Positions 44,315 through 52,726 of a stretch of DNA of 64,000 nucleotides are shown piece by piece (within the stretch, counting starts at the first letter, position 1; each line of letters starts with the position of its first letter). The notes under the pieces were generated by a model. That model was not told where the DNA came from and did not search any database. It saw only the letters and a program-made list of their open reading frames with translations. The translations under genes were made by a program, and so were the position numbers. The stretch comes from Psychrobacter fozii. Its GTDB lineage: Bacteria > Pseudomonadota > Gammaproteobacteria > Pseudomonadales > Moraxellaceae. The stretch lies in NCBI RefSeq assembly GCF_003217155.1, contig NZ_QJSU01000006.1:62001-126000 (forward strand), read 5' to 3'.

Positions 44315-44968
44315 TTACGCAGGTTGTTCAGGCTGTGGGCCACCTAAATCGACATTACAACGCTTAAATTCAGCTTCAATAGGCACGTTAAGCACTTCCA
44401 TTGCGCTGCCTTCGCCTTCTGCATTATTAATCTTCATATACTTAACACCAAGCGGTGATTCCATGAAGGTTTGGATTTCAGTCATTTCTTCTGGGGTCGG
44501 CTCAGCCATTGGCGTTGCAATTTCTTCGCCATTCATGACGCGCAATTGCTCATTGCCAAAAGCAATCAACTTCTCTCCCACATCTGACGTATAAAAGTCA
44601 TCCAGCTCTTGAAGCTCTGCCTCAGTAAACTGACTCTGATAGAAGCTATCAACTTCTGCTTTGCCTAAGTCTTCATCGCGCGACTCAAGGCAGCTGACTT
44701 GCTCTGCACTGAGCGTACCGCTATTGATAATCGGTGCAAACAATAAATTATTGACAGTATCTAGCGTAATCGTTGTCATTACTAAATCGTTTTGAGTAGC
44801 GGGTGCAGCAGCCTTATCTGTGGCAACAACTTCAGCAGTGCTTGCATCACTGGTTGTGTCGTCAGCGGTTTCTGGTGTTTTATCACAACCCGTCGTAAGC
44901 AACAACGCAGCGAGCGTGCAGCTAAAAATTGAAGATTTAACGATAGAGTTAGGGGTGAAAAATGACAT
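44315..44968 (-). CDS. Putative lipoprotein with DUF2059-like region
   Basis: This is a 217-residue exported protein. The frame is open from 45019, but ATG 44968 (MSFFTPNS) gives a normal signal peptide ending in the lipobox LLTTGC. A Thr/Ala/Asp-rich linker follows. The segment QSQFTEAELQELDDFYTSDVGEKLI near 130-150 resembles the repeated helix motif of DUF2059 proteins. It is set between prpB and prpC, which is not part of the usual methylcitrate set. Its role there is unknown. Confidence 0.7.
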   Translation of the reverse strand: MSFFTPNSIVKSSIFSCTLAALLLTTGCDKTPETADDTTSDASTAEVVATDKAAAPATQNDLVMTTITLDTVNNLLFAPIINSGTLSAEQVSCLESRDEDLGKAEVDSFYQSQFTEAELQELDDFYTSDVGEKLIAFGNEQLRVMNGEEIATPMAEPTPEEMTEIQTFMESPLGVKYMKINNAEGEGSAMEVLNVPIEAEFKRCNVDLGGPQPEQPA

Positions 44969-45065
44969 AAATAACCTAAAGGTAAGTGAAGATGAATTTC
45001 GAGAAGATAAAACACTCAAAGGTGATTTATCCGTTCGGCGTTGCTAAGTAACTATTAACTATTAA

Positions 45066-45959
45066 CTACTTATTACCAGCAAACAGTTTGTCTAGTGTCT
45101 GCTCAAATTCATGATAATTCAAGAAATCATACAATTCCATACGAGTCTGCATGGTATCGACAACTTTGTCTTGCGTACCGTCGTTCAGTAAATGCTGATA
45201 GACATTCAATGCAGCTTTGTTCATCGCACGGAAGGCTGATAGCGGATACAGCACCATATCAACTCCAACGCCATGCAGCTGATCAGTGGTGTACAAATCA
45301 GTCTGACCAAACTCTGTCATATTCGCTAGCACAGGAATATCCAATACATCGGTAAACTTACGATACATCTCGATATCGGTTAGCGCTTCAGCAAAAATCA
45401 TATCTGCGCCAGCTTCTTGGAAGGCAACAGCACGTTCAACAGCAGCATCTAAACCTTCTACAGACAAGGCATCTGTACGTGCCATCACCACAAAGTCAGG
45501 ATCGGTTTTGGCATCTAGTGCCGCTTTTAGACGATCAACCATCTCTGAGATACTAACGATTTCTTTGTTAGGGCGATGACCACAGCGCTTTTGCGCCACT
45601 TGATCTTCGATATGTACCGCTGCCACGCCGGCCTTTTCCATTTTTCTGATGGTCTGGGCAATGTTAAAGGCACCACCGAAGCCAGTATCGATATCAACCA
45701 ATAGCGGTGTATCAACGGCATCGGTAATACGGCGGGCATCTTCTAGGACGTTATCAAGACTGGTCATACCCAGATCAGGCAAACCAAATGACGCATTGGC
45801 CACGCCGGCACCAGATAGATACAACGCTTGGTGACCCACTTGGGTTGCCATCATCGCGGTATAAGCATTAATAGCGCCAGCAATCTGTAGTGGTTGGTTG
45901 TTATCGTTTTTTTGTTTTAAGGCACTACGGAAGCGCGCGCCAGCAGATGATAAAGTCAT
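45066..45959 (-). CDS. prpB: 2-methylisocitrate lyase
   Basis: It cleaves 2-methylisocitrate to pyruvate and succinate, the last step of the methylcitrate cycle. The 297-residue isocitrate-lyase superfamily protein has [11 protein letters not shown] (metal-binding Asp residues, about 84-94), the catalytic motif KRCGHR near 124-129, and VMARTDAL and [10 protein letters not shown] motifs. AAGGAT precedes the ATG. It is the first gene of the prp cluster on the minus strand, and its upstream region holds a likely operator. Confidence 0.95.
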   Translation of the reverse strand: MTLSSAGARFRSALKQKNDNNQPLQIAGAINAYTAMMATQVGHQALYLSGAGVANASFGLPDLGMTSLDNVLEDARRITDAVDTPLLVDIDTGFGGAFNIAQTIRKMEKAGVAAVHIEDQVAQKRCGHRPNKEIVSISEMVDRLKAALDAKTDPDFVVMARTDALSVEGLDAAVERAVAFQEAGADMIFAEALTDIEMYRKFTDVLDIPVLANMTEFGQTDLYTTDQLHGVGVDMVLYPLSAFRAMNKAALNVYQHLLNDGTQDKVVDTMQTRMELYDFLNYHEFEQTLDKLFAGNK

Positions 45960-46203
45960 GTTTTAATCCTTACTTGGAGGGATGATAATCTCTTTATTGT
46001 TATCGATTATACCCAATTATCAGTCACTGAGAAGGGAGTTTTTACTGTTATTGATTACAAAATTTAAATTATGTATTAAATAAAATTAATAATATTTGTA
46101 TTACAAATAATGGTATCCATAAATCAATGGTTCATATGCATTACTATTCATTTTAGTAAAACGACTTCATTGACTGACCTTTAATATTTACATTTACTTA
46201 CAA
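45960..46203 (-). promoter_or_regulatory. Upstream region of the prp cluster
   Basis: Very AT-rich and without a gene. A possible -10 box TATAAT on the minus strand is at 46006-46011, 47 bases before the prpB start, but no good -35 is seen 17 bases upstream. The palindrome at 46094-46108 lies further upstream. Confidence 0.4.
46094..46108. promoter_or_regulatory. Candidate GntR (FadR-subfamily) operator upstream of prpB
   Basis: ATTTGTATTACAAAT is a perfect 7-bp inverted repeat with a one-base centre. Its core TTGTATTACAA fits the FadR-subfamily consensus TNGTNNNACNA. Methylcitrate clusters of AcnD/PrpF type are often controlled by a GntR regulator. No gntR gene is in the window, so the regulator would be encoded elsewhere. 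Confidence 0.5.
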
Positions 46204-46224
46204 AGATAAGTTAAATACTTATCT
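46204..46224 (-). terminator. Hairpin after the NRAMP-like gene
   Basis: AGATAAGT (46204-46211) pairs perfectly with ACTTATCT (46217-46224) around TAAAT. On the minus strand a short T-rich stretch follows. It is 88 bases past the transporter stop and before the prpB upstream region, so a weak terminator is likely. An operator role is an alternative. Confidence 0.45.
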
Positions 46225-46311
46225 GATTTTATAAATATCACGCAAGAAAAAAACCCTAATAGCGAGGCTAGAAGAGCTTTATAAATGATTAGAGGTACTA
46301 TAGATAGGCGT

Positions 46312-47586
46312 CTAACCAAAGAGACCAGCAAGATTGGCTAAGAATAACAAGGCAACGCCACCTAGGAACAGTAAGCTTATAATTGAATAAACATTCATAC
46401 CTGCTGATAGTTTTTTATGCTTTTTGACCAATGAATAATTTAACCAACCAAAGATAGGCGCAGACACAAACGCTGATATCATGGCAAATTTCAGCATGGC
46501 ACCCAACTGTCCAGTGAAGAAAGTGATAATCACTAGACCACCACCGATGGCATAAGTCGTCCAAAAGGCGACTTGTTTTTTATTAATCTCGCTTTCACCT
46601 TTCAGTAGACGCCAGCACTCAGCATTTGCACGGCCATAGCCGTCAGCACAGGTAATCGTCGTGCCGAACATACACATAAAGGCGATAAAGGCGACCAGAA
46701 GCCTTGACCATTCACCGATGGTCGCCGTATACATGTTGATGAGCTGATCAATATAAGCGACGCCTGCGGTTTGAATTTCCTGACCAGAACCATACTGAAC
46801 GAATACACCTAATGATAAAAAGAACAACGCTAAAATAGCAGAAACCAAAAATCCCACATTAAAATCAAGCAAACCTTGTTTGAGAGTGGTGTTGTCAGCT
46901 TTTCGCTTCGCAGATGTCCACATTGAGGTAATGGCAGCAAACTCAAGCGGCGCTGGCATCCAACCCATGAGCGCCACGATAAAGCCTAGCGTTGCTAAAT
47001 TCCAAGGAGAGGTAGGAATAAAATCAGGCGTCATCACCGTCGGCTTGCCAGCAGCAATCAGTACCGCCAATACTGTGGCGGAGACCAAAGCAATCATAAT
47101 CCACTTAGTCACACCATCCAGTAGTTTATAATGTCCAGCAAGTAGAAAGAACCAAGACACTCCCACTATGATCAATGACAGCACCATCGTTGATAGACCA
47201 AGAGACGCGGGTAGCATAAAGCCTAGTATCACCGCAGCAAGCAGAGTCACCGCTCCTGTACTAATCACCGCAGATAGGATAGACAAGATAAAGTAAATCC
47301 ACAAATATGCTTTTGAGCGTTTGGCATAACCTGCGATCAAGCTTTCGCCCGTATCGTAGACATAATCAGTGCCGAAACGAAAGAAAGGATACTTAAACAC
47401 ATTAGCTAAGATAATCATGATAGCCAACTGCCAGCCATAGATAGCACCAGCCTGCGTAGAGGAGATAAGATGCGAGCCACCAATAGCAGCAGTCGCCATT
47501 AAAATACCAGGACCAAAAATGCGCCAGCTAAAGCCTTCTTGGGCAGTGCTGGCCATGTCGGAATTGTTGAGTTGTTGTGTGGTCAT
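46312..47586 (-). CDS. NRAMP-related transporter lacking the DPGN metal motif
   Basis: This is a 424-residue inner-membrane protein with about 11 TMs and the NRAMP/LeuT-fold layout. TM1 reads GPGILMATAAIGGSHLISS, where canonical MntH has a DPGN motif; here that position is GGSH. In TM6 the usual MPH is replaced by WMPAPLE. The metal-coordinating Asp and Asn are therefore missing, while the proline-methionine part is kept. It is probably a distant NRAMP subgroup with another substrate (possibly another cation or an organic solute). A LysR gene lies upstream on the same strand. Confidence 0.82.
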   Translation of the reverse strand: MTTQQLNNSDMASTAQEGFSWRIFGPGILMATAAIGGSHLISSTQAGAIYGWQLAIMIILANVFKYPFFRFGTDYVYDTGESLIAGYAKRSKAYLWIYFILSILSAVISTGAVTLLAAVILGFMLPASLGLSTMVLSLIIVGVSWFFLLAGHYKLLDGVTKWIMIALVSATVLAVLIAAGKPTVMTPDFIPTSPWNLATLGFIVALMGWMPAPLEFAAITSMWTSAKRKADNTTLKQGLLDFNVGFLVSAILALFFLSLGVFVQYGSGQEIQTAGVAYIDQLINMYTATIGEWSRLLVAFIAFMCMFGTTITCADGYGRANAECWRLLKGESEINKKQVAFWTTYAIGGGLVIITFFTGQLGAMLKFAMISAFVSAPIFGWLNYSLVKKHKKLSAGMNVYSIISLLFLGGVALLFLANLAGLFG

Positions 47587-47615
47587 GAGTCCCTCGAAAT
47601 AGTTAAATAGCTAGC

Positions 47616-47632
47616 CATCACGTCCTGTGATG
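47616..47632 (-). promoter_or_regulatory. Small hairpin in the leader of the NRAMP-like gene
   Basis: CATCAC and GTGATG form a perfect 6-bp stem around a 5-base loop, 30 to 46 bases before the start codon. Further upstream, GGTGA/TCACA with outer GTACAA/TTGTAC (47661-47698) can form a second nested stem. No known riboswitch class is recognised. Confidence 0.4.
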
Positions 47633-47721
47633 TACTGCCAGCAACCATTACAGCAATGTGTACAAAAAAATAAGCGGTGACTGTATCACACCTTGTACGG
47701 CTCGTAATAATGATTATTTTT

Positions 47722-47762
47722 ACGGTCAATACCAATAGATAGTTAACGATTGACCGTTTTTT
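47722..47762 (+). terminator. Inverted repeat with T-run on the plus strand
   Basis: ACGGTCAAT (47722-47730) pairs with ATTGACCGT (47749-47757), and T6 follows on the plus strand. Both neighbouring genes are on the minus strand, where no T-run follows the stem. It is thus oriented to stop a plus-strand transcript, or it is an operator. Confidence 0.45.
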
Positions 47763-47811
47763 ACTGGGCGTGATAGCGAGATTAGCACTTAACAGTCAAG
47801 GTTGACAATAC

Positions 47812-48825
47812 TCACATAAATTTCTGCTGACGATAAGTAATACCGCGCTGCTCATAAACGTGATAAATCGCACTGAGTAAGTCAGGAATACTAGGGTGAA
47901 CGAAGTCTTTGAGCGTATGTAGATAGATAGGGGAGGTAACATTCTCATGCACCAAGCTTTGATAACTAATTTGCTCGGTGCGCACCGTTTTTAGGCTGGC
48001 AGGTACGAGGGTAATACCTTCGCCAGCAGCCACCAAACCCAGCGCTACCTGTAAGTCACTTACTGTTGTGGTCATAAATGGTGAAATACCGTATTGTGCA
48101 AACAAATGTAGTAATGGCTCGGTAATAGGTGTATTAAGTGTGGACTGCTTGTTGGTTGTACGGTTGTTTTTTGTATGAGCGGTCAACTTTACGCTCTGTG
48201 CGTTTGATGTCGATACGGTTGTAGCTATTGGTAAATGCGTTTGATGGTATAGGATCAAGCGGTTGTTTGCCAAATCTATCAAGCGCTGTTCACGGATATG
48301 CGCTAAGGCGTGTGCTTTTGGTAGCGCGACGACGTAACGCTCATGCCGTAGTAATATCTGTTGAATCCAAGGGTCTTTGTGAGCAAAGCGACCAAAGCCG
48401 ATATCGATTTCACCAGATTTGAGTGCTTCTATCTGCTGATATGAACTGATGTCTTTTAGATTGACTTCGATGTCGGGGCTGGATTGCTTGAGCATCGCGA
48501 TTATTTCAGGAAGCAAGCCATAAAGCACAGAAGGCACAAAGCCAATGTTTAAAATACTACTTGGTGCAGACAGTCGTTGAGTCATACTGGTAACCGTATC
48601 AATCTCTGTCAGTATGGTACTGATTTTATCGTAAAAGAACGCGCCTGCTTCAGTCAAATCTAGCGGCCGATGATAGCGATCGATCAACTCTACGCCCATA
48701 TCTGTTTCGAGCTGTTTAAGTAGACGACTCAGGCTTGGTTGTGACAATCCTGTTTTGGTTGCGGCTGCACTAAAGCTGCGCAAATCTGCGATAGCGATAA
48801 ATGCATTAAGCTGTTTTAAGTCCAT
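47812..48825 (-). CDS. LysR family transcriptional regulator
   Basis: This is a 337-residue regulator. The DNA-binding winged helix-turn-helix is at 1-60 (MDLKQLNAFIAIADLRSFSA, then TGLSQPSLSRLLKQLE) and the co-inducer domain at about 90-300. A Ser/Thr/Asn-rich insert (about 200-230) is unusual. The frame is open from 48951, but ATG 48825 gives the standard LysR N-terminus. It is on the same strand as, and 225 bases upstream of, the NRAMP-like transporter, so it may control that gene. The inducer is unknown. Confidence 0.88.
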   Translation of the reverse strand: MDLKQLNAFIAIADLRSFSAAATKTGLSQPSLSRLLKQLETDMGVELIDRYHRPLDLTEAGAFFYDKISTILTEIDTVTSMTQRLSAPSSILNIGFVPSVLYGLLPEIIAMLKQSSPDIEVNLKDISSYQQIEALKSGEIDIGFGRFAHKDPWIQQILLRHERYVVALPKAHALAHIREQRLIDLANNRLILYHQTHLPIATTVSTSNAQSVKLTAHTKNNRTTNKQSTLNTPITEPLLHLFAQYGISPFMTTTVSDLQVALGLVAAGEGITLVPASLKTVRTEQISYQSLVHENVTSPIYLHTLKDFVHPSIPDLLSAIYHVYEQRGITYRQQKFM

Positions 48826-49055
48826 ACCCTTAAACCTGTTTTTATATATTGTCTTTATATTCATTAGCATATTGACGATATTATGCTGGATATATTTTAC
48901 AAATATTATTAATATCAAATAAATTGTGCTTGAAGATAATATGGTGAGCAACTATATTGTTTGCTTACGCTATAGTTACAATTTGGTGATAAATATCACA
49001 ACTCATTCTAGCAGTCATTTAATACCAGTAGAATAAACTGGTTTGGTATTATTCT

Positions 49056-49961
49056 ATGAGCGACAAAAAAACGGATATCGAGACAGATTTTGAAGAGAGG
49101 TTGGCGAAAATTGCCAACAAAAAATCGCGTACCCGTACCAACAACGATATCTATGATCGCTTCATCAGTCGTGTTCAAAGCACTGAAGATGACAGCCGTG
49201 CTACTGGCAATATAAAGACACGAGAGAAAGCATTAGATATAACCGCGACCGACACAGATACTGTTTTTGATTTCTCAAATTCAAACTCACTTGTAGAAGA
49301 AGAAACGTTCAATATCGATGAATCATTAAAGATAGAATCTGATGATACTCATACTCAATTGAATAGTGACCATAACAAAGTCATGGATTCAGAAGCTGAG
49401 ATGCAATCTGACGCCAAAGCGACTACCTATAATGATGACTGGGCCACTCAAGAGGCGCAGATACAGGAAGTCGTTAATGAGCCAGCAGCAACAGCACAGA
49501 ACAAGCTGGCAAGTAGCAAAAAACCGCTTATTATTGGTATCGTTTTTGGCTCATTATTAATTGCTGTTATCGTCGCAGTGCTTATTTTCACTGGTTTTCT
49601 ATCCACTTCAACAAATACCACTATGCCTGATAGTGAAAACTCAACTCTCAATAGCAATATTGAGGCAGTTGAGACAGCAGTAACGACAAACAATATACCG
49701 GCTGAAGAGATTGAATCAGAAACAATCATAGATGATAGTAAACCTGAGGTGGAACCAAGCGCTATAGAGACGCCAGTAGCAGCTGCGAAACAAGGTGAGG
49801 CTACTAGCGAGAGTCAAGGCATTACACCTAATGGAGCAAAGGCAACTGAGGCACCATTATCAGAAGCTGCCTCTAATGAGTCGCAAGCTGATACTGCTAT
49901 CAGTTATGAGGTATTTAGACAAGAATCACAAAATACAGTGTATCGTGAGACCAATGACTAG
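49056..49961 (+). CDS. Single-pass membrane protein, function unknown
   Basis: This is a 301-residue acidic protein. Residues 1-145 are hydrophilic and charged, with a conserved-looking start (DFEERLAKIANKKSRTRTNN near 11-30). One TM lies at about 152-176 (KPLIIGIVFGSLLIAVIVAV). The C-terminal 125 residues are Glu/Thr/Ala-rich and low-complexity, probably periplasmic. It has no recognisable domain and some resemblance in layout to TonB- or FtsN-like anchors. Its start diverges from the LysR gene across 230 bases. Confidence 0.6.
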   Translation: MSDKKTDIETDFEERLAKIANKKSRTRTNNDIYDRFISRVQSTEDDSRATGNIKTREKALDITATDTDTVFDFSNSNSLVEEETFNIDESLKIESDDTHTQLNSDHNKVMDSEAEMQSDAKATTYNDDWATQEAQIQEVVNEPAATAQNKLASSKKPLIIGIVFGSLLIAVIVAVLIFTGFLSTSTNTTMPDSENSTLNSNIEAVETAVTTNNIPAEEIESETIIDDSKPEVEPSAIETPVAAAKQGEATSESQGITPNGAKATEAPLSEAASNESQADTAISYEVFRQESQNTVYRETND

Positions 49962-50059
49962 GTTTTACCTACCATATGCTTTGTATTATTAGTCAGGTGT
50001 TCATCGCTCTATCTAATGCACTTACCATTAAGATGGTACTGTTTTCAATGGAATCCCCT

Positions 50060-50785
50060 CTACACTACCACACCGAATAAACGTCCAATCATCGATGTGG
50101 CTAGCATTGCAATCGCTCCCCACGAAATGATCCGAACGATAGCAGGAATGACGGGCGCGCCGCCTAAACGGGCAGATATTACACCCAACAGAATGAGACC
50201 AAGTAAGGTAATGGATGCCAGTGACCAGACCAATGTCTGCGCTGGTAATACCATGACACCAATCACGGGTAATATCGCTCCAGCAATGAACGATAATCCC
50301 GAAGCAACGGATGCATGAATTGGCTTTGCTTGGCTAAGATCGGTCAAACCAATCTCGTCACGAGCATGGGCTTCAAGGGCATCATGTTCCGTTAAAGCCA
50401 CCGCGACTTGATGAGCCAATGTGTGATCAAGTCCGCGCGTCTCATAAATTTTCGTTAATTCAAAAAGCTCACGATCAGCATTATGTGTCAGCTCATACTG
50501 CTCTTTGGTCAAATCAGCCTTTTCGGTATCTGCTTGCGAAGACACCGAAATATACTCGCCAGCCGCCATTGATAATGCACCTGCTGTCAATGCTGCCAGT
50601 CCGGTCAATAGCATTGTCTGACTACTAGGATTTGCCGCTGCCACGCCGACCAGTAAACTGGCAGTTGAAATCAACCCATCATTCGCACCTAATACGGCTG
50701 CTCTTAACCAATGATTGCGGTTACTAAGATGAGGCTCGTCATGAATAGAGTGATGCATAGATACCCTTAGAGAGTCGTTAAACAC
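50060..50785 (-). CDS. VIT1/CCC1 family transporter
   Basis: This is a 241-residue inner-membrane protein of the vacuolar iron transporter family, here probably exporting Fe2+ or Mn2+. HSIHDEPHLSNRNHWLRAAVLGANDGLISTASLL near 5-38 is the family start, with TM1 metal-site residues in GANDGLIST. The cytoplasmic helix region (EYISVSSQADTEKADLTKEQYEL onward) is rich in Glu. About five TMs are predicted. It is single-gene. Confidence 0.9.
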   Translation of the reverse strand: MFNDSLRVSMHHSIHDEPHLSNRNHWLRAAVLGANDGLISTASLLVGVAAANPSSQTMLLTGLAALTAGALSMAAGEYISVSSQADTEKADLTKEQYELTHNADRELFELTKIYETRGLDHTLAHQVAVALTEHDALEAHARDEIGLTDLSQAKPIHASVASGLSFIAGAILPVIGVMVLPAQTLVWSLASITLLGLILLGVISARLGGAPVIPAIVRIISWGAIAMLATSMIGRLFGVVV

Positions 50786-50952
50786 TTGAGACTTAATTAT
50801 CTACTATTACTCAGTTTTTTATACAGTAAGATTTCCTTAGCTTGATGACTAAATATATAAATGTGCTAATTAATGACAAGCTCTAGCTACTCATAACGCG
50901 AGCTTTCATCTCATCCAATCATTTTGTGGCTCATATTAAATGAATGAAAAAA

Positions 50953-52128
50953 TCAGTGAGTCATTGCACTTTCCAAAATCGTATAGGCTGCTTTGACTCT
51001 ATCCGCATTAGGATAGTTTTTATTCGCTAAAATGACGATGCCTGATTTTTTGGAAGGGATATAAGCGATATACCCACCAAACCCATTGGTAGCACCTGTC
51101 TTATTGGCCCATACGTTGTTTAAAACGGGTGTAGGGCGGTTGTCTGCGGTAATGGTTTGGGCGTTCAGTACTACTTCCATTGAATTACCTTCAAGCAAGG
51201 TATCCAGTGAAGCAGGGAATGGATACATCTCCCACGCTAATCCTTGTGTAAAGGTGCTCACCTGATAGTAACCCTTTCTATTATTCTCCAATGATTGCTG
51301 AATATCTTTATCAAGAGATACTAATCCCATATTCGCAGCCATATATCGAGTCATATCTGCACTGGTTGATTTGATCCCGTAGGCTTCTGCGTCTAACATA
51401 CCGGGATTGACTCTAATGGCATCGCCAGCAGCATTATAACCAAACGCATAATCATCCATTCTGTCACTAGGCACATTGACAAAGGTATTCGGCATGTTGA
51501 GTGCTGGCAGGATTTCATCTTCCATTAGCTGTGTGTAGTCAGAGCCCATACTTAGGGCAGATATGTAGCCAAATAGCCCGATGCTGGCATTCGAGTATAG
51601 ACGTTTTGAGTTGACAGGGAATACAGGCTGCCAAGACTTATAATAGCGGAACAATGCTTGATTATCGGTGACATCATCAGGTACTTGAAGCGGTAGACCA
51701 CCTGCCGAATAGGTGGCTAGATTAACCAGTTTGGTATCACCAATAGCGCTGTTTTTTAGATAAGGGATATATTTATCAGCGGTATCTTCTAATGATAGTG
51801 TGCCATTAAGTTCAGAATAACTGGCTAGAGTAATGGCAAATGTCTTACTGATAGAGCCTAATTCAAAAATCGTGTTGTCTGAGACAGGTATGCGGGCTTG
51901 TTTGTCCGCTAGGCCATAATTATAGAGATAAGACTCGCCATCGATAATAATGCCAAAGGATATACCGGGGATATCATACTCTTCCATTAATAATTTGGCT
52001 TGCTTATCAACCTCAATTTTCAAAGTCTCATTATTGCTTGCTGCTTGTGCTGCTCCAGACATTAATGAGGCTGCAACTAAAATGGTAAGTCCGACCCGAT
52101 TTAAGGTGTTTTGCACTGATTTTTTCAT
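50953..52128 (-). CDS. ampC: Class C beta-lactamase
   Basis: This is a 391-residue periplasmic serine beta-lactamase. Its signal peptide ends in SGAAQA. The three active-site motifs are present: SISK (S92 and K95 counted from ATG 52128), YSN (in RLYSNASIG) and KTG (in ANKTGATNGFGG). These fit class C enzymes (AmpC-like) and not penicillin-binding esterases. The frame is open to 52233, and the upstream 35 codons are the remnant of another gene. ATG 52128 has no clear SD, so translation may begin at the fused upstream ATG (52203, with GAAGGA). No ampR lies nearby. Confidence 0.92.
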   Translation of the reverse strand: MKKSVQNTLNRVGLTILVAASLMSGAAQAASNNETLKIEVDKQAKLLMEEYDIPGISFGIIIDGESYLYNYGLADKQARIPVSDNTIFELGSISKTFAITLASYSELNGTLSLEDTADKYIPYLKNSAIGDTKLVNLATYSAGGLPLQVPDDVTDNQALFRYYKSWQPVFPVNSKRLYSNASIGLFGYISALSMGSDYTQLMEDEILPALNMPNTFVNVPSDRMDDYAFGYNAAGDAIRVNPGMLDAEAYGIKSTSADMTRYMAANMGLVSLDKDIQQSLENNRKGYYQVSTFTQGLAWEMYPFPASLDTLLEGNSMEVVLNAQTITADNRPTPVLNNVWANKTGATNGFGGYIAYIPSKKSGIVILANKNYPNADRVKAAYTILESAMTH

Positions 52129-52203
52129 TATGTGGTTATTTGTCCGCTTTGCTAATTCTCGTCCCATGCCACCATCAATAATTGTGGTTGTATTTATTGG
52201 CAT
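52129..52203 (-). pseudogene. Remnant of a homocysteine S-methyltransferase N-terminus fused to ampC
   Basis: The peptide MPINTTTIIDGGMGRELAKR begins at 52203. The DGGMGREL motif is the typical N-terminal strand and loop of homocysteine S-methyltransferase (MmuM/BHMT family) proteins. It is preceded by its own SD, GAAGGA. About 25 codons remain before the ampC ATG in the same frame, with no trace of the zinc-binding C-terminus. A deletion probably joined the start of the methyltransferase gene to ampC. Confidence 0.65.
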
Positions 52204-52233
52204 AACGAATCCTTCTTTATTGTGAGTAGACAA

Positions 52234-52717
52234 ACCTGTAGAGGTGTTATTGTTAAAAATAGAGTTATTTAAAGGAGCGAAATACTAGGCGTAATAAACG
52301 TCAGATGCAACTACAGGTTTAGGAGTAATGTTAATTTATAGCTCTTGGTATTCGATTTTAGCGTCTTTATGGCAAGATTTTCTTGATAACGTCTATATAA
52401 ACTGTGATTAAATACGATGGGTTGAATGGTAACGAGTTCTGTGCAAATCTGGTGGGTAATGGTTTTATAATATATCTTAGTTATAACCCTCCACGTTTTA
52501 TTGAATATAAATAGAATGATATTAGAGAGTAACCAGTAATACTAATTTCTTATATTTTAATATTAAGATTGATAATGCCGGAATTATATTGGTTATAACT
52601 AACTGTTAGTATTTAGCAAATGCTTTTGTCGATCATTAAACTGATATTTGTGAGCTTATCTTTACAAATCCTCATCAACGTTGTATCGCGCTGAATTTCT
52701 ACTTTTCCTATAAAGGA
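52234..52717. other. AT-rich region between ampC and the SEC-C gene
   Basis: No gene is seen. A 10-bp inverted repeat AAACCTGTAG (52232-52241) / CTACAGGTTT (52311-52320) lies upstream of ampC. Its role is unknown. The rest is AT-rich and is the promoter region of the downstream SEC-C gene. Confidence 0.4.
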
Positions 52718-52726
52718 TTGAAAGTG

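Noticed and set aside
47587..47811. Manganese riboswitch (yybP-ykoY) upstream of the NRAMP-like gene
   Set aside because: Hairpins exist, but the conserved loop sequences of that class are not seen.
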